Assembly: GCF_001704415.2 (NCBI RefSeq)
Contig: NC_030812.1
Location: 54,660,093 to 54,724,092, forward strand
Direction: 5' to 3'
DNA length: 64,000 bases
Origin: Capra hircus
Lineage: Eukaryota > Chordata > Mammalia > Artiodactyla > Bovidae
Positions 58,909 through 64,000 of the stretch are shown here, piece by piece; position 1 is the first letter of the stretch; the number at the start of each line of letters is the position of its first letter. Position numbers and translations under genes: made by a program. The notes beneath the pieces were generated by a model. That model saw only the letters and a program-made list of their open reading frames with translations, did not search any database and was not told the origin of the DNA.

Positions 58909-60699
58909 ATGGGAAAGACTAGAGATCTTTCCAAGAAAGTTAGAGATACCAAGGGAACATTTCATGCAAAGATGGGCTCGATAAAGGACAGAAATGGTAT
59001 GGAAATAACAGAAGCAGAAGATATTAAGAAGAGGTGGCAAGAATACACGGAAGAACTGTACAAAAACGATCTTCATGATCCAGATAATCACAATGGTGTG
59101 ATCACTCACCTAGAGCCAGACATCCTGGAACGTGAAGTCAAGTGGGTCTTAGAAAGCATCACTATGAACAAAGCTAGTGGAGGTGATGGAATTCCAGTTT
59201 AGCTATTTCAAATCCTGAAAGATGATGCTGTGAAAGTGCTGCACTCAATATGCCAGCAAATTTGGAAACCTCAGCAGTGGCCACAGGACTGGAAAAGGCC
59301 AGTTTTCATTCCAATCTCAAAGAAGTGAAGTCGCTCAGTCATGCCCGACTCTTTGCAACGCCATGGACAGTAGCCTGCATCAAGCTCCTCTGTCCGTGGG
59401 ATTTTCAAGGCAAGAGTACTGGAGTGGCTTGCCATTTTCTTCTCCAGGGATTCTTCCCAATCAGGGGATCGAACCCAGGTCTCTCACATTGTAGACAGAC
59501 ACTTTAATGTCTCAGCCACCAGGGAAGTCCAATCTCAAAGAAAGGCAATGCCAAAGAATGCTCAAACTACCACACAATTGCACTCATCTCACAGGCTAGT
59601 AAAGTAATACTCAAAATTCTCCAAGCCAGGCTCCAGCAGTACGTGAACCGTGAACTTCCAGATGTTCAAGCTGGTTTTAGAAAAGGCAGAAGAACCAGAG
59701 ATCAAATTGTCAACATCCGCTGGATCATGGAAATGCAAGAGAGTTCCAGAAAAACATCTATTTCTGCTTTATTGACTATGCCAAAGCCTCTCACTGTGTG
59801 GATCACAAGAAACTGTGGAAAATTCTGAAAGAGATGGGAATAGCAGACCACCTGACCTGCCTCTTGAGAAACCTATATGCAGGTCAGGAAGCAACAGTTA
59901 GAACTGGATATGGGATAACAGACTGGTTCCAAATAAGAAAAGGAGTACGTCAAGGCAGTATATTGTCACCCTGCTTATTTAACTTACATGCAGAGTACAT
60001 CATGAGAAGTGCTGGACTGGAAGAAGCACAAGCAGGAATCAAGATTGCCAGGAGAAATCTCAATAACCTCAGATATGCAGATGACACCACCCTTATGGCA
60101 GAAAGTGAAGAGGAACTAAAAAGCCTCTTGATGAAAGTGAAAGAGGAGAGTGAAAAAGTTGGCTTAAAGCTCAATTTCAGAAAACGAAGCTCATGGAATC
60201 TGGTCCCATCACTTCATGGGAAATAGATGGGGAAACAGTGGAAACAGTGGCAGACTTTATTTTGGTGGGCTCCAAAATCACTGCAGATGGTGACTGCAGC
60301 CATGAAATTAAAAGACGTTTACTCCTTGGAAGGAAAGTTATGACCAACCTAGATAGTATATTCAAAAGCAGAGACATTATTTTGCCAACAAAGGTCCGTC
60401 TAGTCAAGGCTATGGTTTTTCCTGTGGTCATGTATGGATGTGAGAGTTGGACTGTGAAGAAAGCTGAGCACCAAAGAATTGATGCTTTTGAACTGTGGTG
60501 CTGGAGACTCTTGAGAGTCCCTTGTATTGCAAAGAGATTCAACCAGTCCATCCTAAAGGAGATCAGTCCTGGGTGTTCTTTGGAAGGAATGATGCTAAAG
60601 CTGAAACTCCAGTACTTTGGCCACCTCATGGGAAGAGTTAACTCATTGGAAAGGACTCTGATGCTGGGAGGGATTGGGGGCAGGAGGAAAAGGGGATGA
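58909..60699 (+). pseudogene. BovB reverse transcriptase remnant
   Basis: Frames 58909-59202 (linker, NKASGGDGIPV), 59643-59828, 59798-60226 (RT with VRQGSILSPCLFN and RYADDTTL) and 60193-60699 (C-terminal region with YGCESWTVKKAE). The Cys of the usual QGCILSP is Ser. A stop follows the linker at about 59200 and a SINE splits the gene. Confidence 0.87.
59325..59527 (-). mobile_element. Bov-tA SINE nested in the inner BovB
   Basis: Antisense body and head ending 'cagccaccagggaag', flanked by a perfect 15-bp duplication 'tccaatctcaaagaa' (59310-59324 and 59528-59542). Confidence 0.96.
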
Positions 60700-60977
60700 C
60701 AGAGGATGAGATGGCTGGATGGCATCACCGACTCGATGGACGTGAGTTTGAGTGAACTCCAAGAGTTGTTGATGGACAGGGAAGCCTGGCGTGGTGCAAT
60801 TCATGGGGTTGCAAGGAGTCAGACACGACTGAACGACTGAACTGAACTGAACTGAACTGAATTTGCCTTGATTCATGTACCTAACATTCCAGAGGTTCCT
60901 ATGCAATATTACTCTTTACAGCATCAGACTTCACTTCCATCACCAGTCACATCCACAACTGGGTGTTGGTTTTGCTT

Positions 60978-61628
60978 TGGCAAATAGATGGGGAAACAAT
61001 GGAAACAGTGAGAGACTTTATTTTAGGGGGCTCCAAAAATCACTGCATATGGTGACTGCAGCCATGAAATTAAAAGACATTTGCTCCTCGGAAGAAAATT
61101 TATCACCAAGCCAGACATCATATTGAAAAGAAGAGACATTACTTTGCCAACGAATGTCCATCTAATCAAAGCTTTAGTTTTTCCAGTAGTCATGTATGGA
61201 TGTGAGGTTTGGACTATAAAGAAAGCTGAGCACCAAAGAATTGATGCTTTTGAACTGTGGTGTTGGAGAAGACTCTTTAGAGTCCCTTGGACTGCAAGGA
61301 GATCCAACCAGTCCATATTATAGGAAATCAGTCCTGAATATTCATTGGAAGGACTGATGCTGAAGCTGAAACTTCAATATGTTGGCCACCTGATGTGAAG
61401 AACTGACTCATCAGAAAAGACCCTGATGCTGGGAAAGATTGAAGGTGGGAGGCGAAGGGGCTGACAGAGGATAAGATGGTTGGATGGCATCACTGACTCA
61501 ATGGACATGAGTCTGAGTAAACTCCAGGAGTTGGTGATGGACAGAGAGGCCTGTTGTGCTGCGGTCCATGGGGTCACAAAGATTCGGACATACTGAGTGA
61601 CTGGACTGAACTGAACTGAACTGAACTG
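60978..61628 (+). mobile_element. BovB LINE 3' end joined head-to-head to inverted BovB
   Basis: From 'caaatagatggggaaacaat' to the (CTGAA)n tail near 61628. It directly abuts the inverted BovB leader at a shared TGGC (60978-60981). Confidence 0.92.
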
Positions 61629-61710
61629 ACAGATTTATCATGTCCTTCATTGTGACTTCCAGAGAATGACCACACCCTCACCAGCTCATTGTCAGTATTC
61701 CTAACACAAG

Positions 61711-61962
61711 GCCTGGAAAATCCCATGGATGGAGGAGCCTGGTGGGCTGCAGTCCATGGGGTCGCTGAGGGTCGGACACGACTAAGTGACTTCACTTTCA
61801 CTTTTCACTTTTCACTTTGATGCATTGGAGAAGGAAATGGCAACCCACTCCAGTGTTCTTGCCTGGAGAATCCCAGGAACAGGGGAGGGAGCCTGGTGGG
61901 CTGCTGTCTATGGGGTCACACAGAGTCGGACACAACTGAAGTGACTTAGCAGCAGCAGCAGC
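61711..61962 (+). mobile_element. Bov-A2 SINE (dimer)
   Basis: Two Bov-A units with a CAG-repeat end (61947-61962), flanked by 'aacacaag' duplications (61703-61710 and 61963-61970). Well preserved. Confidence 0.94.
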
Positions 61963-62230
61963 AACACAAGTGTGCCACAGACTGAAAGGTGAATTTCCTC
62001 TGCTGACACTCAAAAGTGTTTTCTGAGAGGGTGTTTGCAAGGAGTTTCTGTGGTTTATCCATCAAGGGATCCACAAACATTAAGGAAATGCCTTCCAAGC
62101 AGGGTGAATATCTAGGATTCCCATGGGCCCCGAGATTTCTTGGACAGCCTGGAACTCTTCACCAGAAAAGAAGGGGATGAAGGCCCAGTTTACAGGTTTC
62201 AGTGGACGCTTTTGGGGCTCCATATACAAA

Positions 62231-62437
62231 CTACTTCCCTGGTGGCTCAGGCAGTAAAGCATCTGCCTACAATGTGGGAGACCCATGTTCAATCCCTGGG
62301 TTGGGAAGATCTCTTGGAGAAGGAAATAGCAATCCACTCCTGTATTCTTGCCTGGAAAATCCCATAGACGGAGGAGCCTGGTAAGCTACAGTCCATGGGC
62401 TCGCAAAGAGTCAGACATGACTGAGCGACTTCACTTT
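62231..62437 (+). mobile_element. Bov-tA SINE
   Basis: Head 'cttccctggtggctcaggca' and body ending 'gagcgacttcacttt', with a 10-bp duplication (62221-62230 and 62438-62447, one mismatch). Confidence 0.94.
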
Positions 62438-62447
62438 CACATACAAA

Positions 62448-63889
62448 GAGGTGCACTCAGATTATTCAGATCAAGGAATAATCAACTTCAAAGGTGACTG
62501 ACGCAATCAAAACCAGCCCTGAAAACAGAAGAATCATCCTGTCCGCTTGGAATCCAAAAGATCTTCCTCTCATAACCCGCCTCTGACCCCGCTTCCATGC
62601 CATGCCCTTTGCCTTTCTATGTGGGAACCATGAGCTGACCTGCTGGCTGTACCAGAGGTCGAGAGACAGGGCCTCAGTGTGCCTTTCAACATCACCACAT
62701 GGTCGTGAATTTCAGAAGTGGTATATAGCTATTCCCCCAAATTTGAGCAAGCTGAATAATAGTATCAGTCCTAATAATGGCTAGTGTGGTTATGAACACT
62801 TAATGTTTCTTTGTTATATATCTTGCTTGAATAAAGAAGTGTTCTGCATTCAAAGGAAGGCTTTAGAAAAAAATTTAATAGAATCCTTAGAAATTAAAAA
62901 TCTCATAATTAAAATTCAAACTCAGTGAACAAGTTTACTGTGAGGCTAGACCCACTGAAAGAGCATTTGTGAAATAGACTCTAATGCTGAAGAAGTGAGC
63001 AAGAATGTGGAACAGAGAGACAAAGAAATTGACAATAATGAAACAATCGTTAAAAAGCAAAGAAGATAAAGTGAGATGCAATGGGAGACCTAAGTCAGTG
63101 AAGTAAGTCAAGAAAACAAAATAAATGAATTTAAGTACTAGAAAGGAAGAAACAACTTTATTTGTGTATGATCTATTATCTATACAGAAACCTCTGGAAA
63201 AAATCACCAGATTTTTTTTAATAAACAGTAGAACTTAACATGAGATCTGAATATAAAATCAATTGTCCTTCTAAACCAACAGCAAAGAGTTCAAATGCAT
63301 AGTTTTTTAAAAAGATAAAATTTATGGCATTTTGAAAATGTGAAGAATCTAAAAATAAGCACCAAAGATCTTTATAAGAAAGAATTATAAACTTTATTAA
63401 TAGACATTTAAAATATCTAAATAAATTGAGGCCATGTTAATGTATAAAGAGAATCATTATTAAAAAGATGTCAATTCTCCTCAACTTAATTTACAGATTC
63501 AAGACAGTCAAAACTGTAGAGTCTTCTGAGTCTTGACAACCTAATTCTAAAAGAATATGGAATAGAAAACATCCCATAAAGCCTAAGTTATGCCTGAAGA
63601 AGAACTAGGTGGGCTAAGTCGTTTTTTAAGTGATACATGAATCTATGTTAATAAGAATATGTTAATAATCTATGTTAAGATTAACATTAAGAATATGTTA
63701 ATCTGTCTTAATAATCTATGTTAAGCTATGTTAATGAGTATATTGTGGTATTTGCATTGGAATAGACAAATACACCACTAGGACAGGATAGAAACCCAGA
63801 AACAGCCCCATGTGTTTGGAATGTGATTTATATTAATAGCAAAGATGTGGAATCACAGGGCAGTGGGAGAAAGCTGGATTTCCAGTGGA
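62448..63889. other. Unique AT-rich DNA
   Basis: Very AT-rich from 62800. Contains the local repeat at 63637-63745. The antisense frame 62935-63207 is AT-driven and has no recognised motif. Confidence 0.45.
63637..63745 (+). repeat. Degenerate ATGTTAAT-type tandem/inverted repeat
   Basis: At least five spaced copies of 'tatgttaat' and 'aagaatatgttaat'/'aatctatgttaa' units in about 110 bases, with 'gattaacattaa' as an inverted copy. Confidence 0.7.
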
Positions 63890-64000
63890 TTCAGTTCAGT
63901 TCAGTCACTCCCATGGACTGCATCACGCCAGGCCTCCCTGTCCATCACCAACTCCTGGAGTTCACCCAAACCCACGTCCATCAAGTCAGTGATACTATCC
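63890..64000 (-). mobile_element. BovB LINE 3' end, runs off the window
   Basis: The tail 'ttcagttcagttcagtcact' is followed by antisense BovB end sequence. About 25 bases after 'cagtcactc' are missing, so the copy has a small deletion. Confidence 0.88.

Larger units (their letters stand above)
58896..60852 (+). mobile_element. BovB LINE inserted in an opposite-strand BovB
   Basis: A plus-strand copy starting 'agaggaaaacaacagaatgg' and ending with a (CTGAA)n tail at about 60852. Net BovB length is about 1.74 kb, with a Bov-A2 SINE inside (59325-59527). Confidence 0.92.
58184..60981 (-). mobile_element. BovB LINE 5' part, interrupted by another BovB
   Basis: Minus-strand endonuclease-region sequence runs 58184-58895 and continues without loss at 60853-60981 (leader and start of the endonuclease). 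A plus-strand BovB occupies the gap. The native part is about 840 bases. The coding remnant is at 58873-58345 (NSDDNYIYYCGQ). Confidence 0.9.

Noticed and set aside
58184..60852. Simple 5'-inverted BovB (minus piece followed by plus piece)
   Set aside because: The minus-strand element continues without loss at 60853-60981, so the plus-strand copy is a nested insertion and not the 3' half of the same event.

Overview
The window looks like nuclear DNA of a ruminant, most likely a bovid. The evidence is the repeat content: many copies of the BovB (RTE) LINE, its Bov-A2 and Bov-tA SINE relatives, cetartiodactyl CHR-type SINEs and ruminant-type L1 elements, on a background of ancient mammalian L2, MIR, MaLR and DNA-transposon remnants. 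I cannot separate cattle from sheep, goat or other bovids by reading. There is no intact host protein-coding gene, no rRNA or functional tRNA gene and no CRISPR array. The long open frames are almost all fragments of BovB or L1 reverse transcriptase/endonuclease genes, or antisense frames across them.

Layout. 1-633: the end of a broken SPATA31-like gene (minus strand) running off the left edge. 634-12197: one almost complete L1 on the minus strand with ORF2, ORF1 and a long 5'UTR ending in a YY1-type site. It carries two BovB insertions and a younger L1 3' fragment that brought in a 3' transduced piece. 12198-24017: unique DNA with BovB copies at 13107-15527 and 16943-18083 (the latter hit by a tiny twin-primed L1) and a dense run of Bov-A2/Bov-tA SINEs. 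24018-27948: a plus-strand L1 with a 16-bp target duplication, split by a minus-strand BovB. 27949-35000: old DNA with L2, old L1 3' ends, a MaLR LTR split by another repeat, and an hAT-like remnant. 35000-47284: mainly unique DNA with old L1 pieces, SINEs, a MIR, a solo ERV LTR, a mariner MITE and a young L1 3' end. 47285-50431: the most complete BovB copy. 50432-58183: unique DNA with SINEs, MIR, a deleted BovB, and a Tigger-like remnant. 58184-61628: a nested stack of BovB copies in both orientations with a SINE inside. 61629-64000: SINEs, AT-rich unique DNA, and the 3' end of another BovB running off the right edge.

Function. The interaction visible here is parasitic. BovB encodes the endonuclease/reverse transcriptase thought to mobilise Bov-A2/Bov-tA, and L1 is thought to mobilise the CHR SINEs. 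Every LINE copy seen is inactivated by truncation, stops, frameshifts or internal deletion. The value of the region is as a record of insertion order, shown by target-site duplications and nesting. I found no new biological system. The most informative signals are the 3' transduction, the twin-primed L1, the nested BovB stack and the Bov-A-like unit inside the L1 5'UTR. Family names come from recognition by eye, not from a database search, and boundaries are approximate unless a target-site duplication is given.
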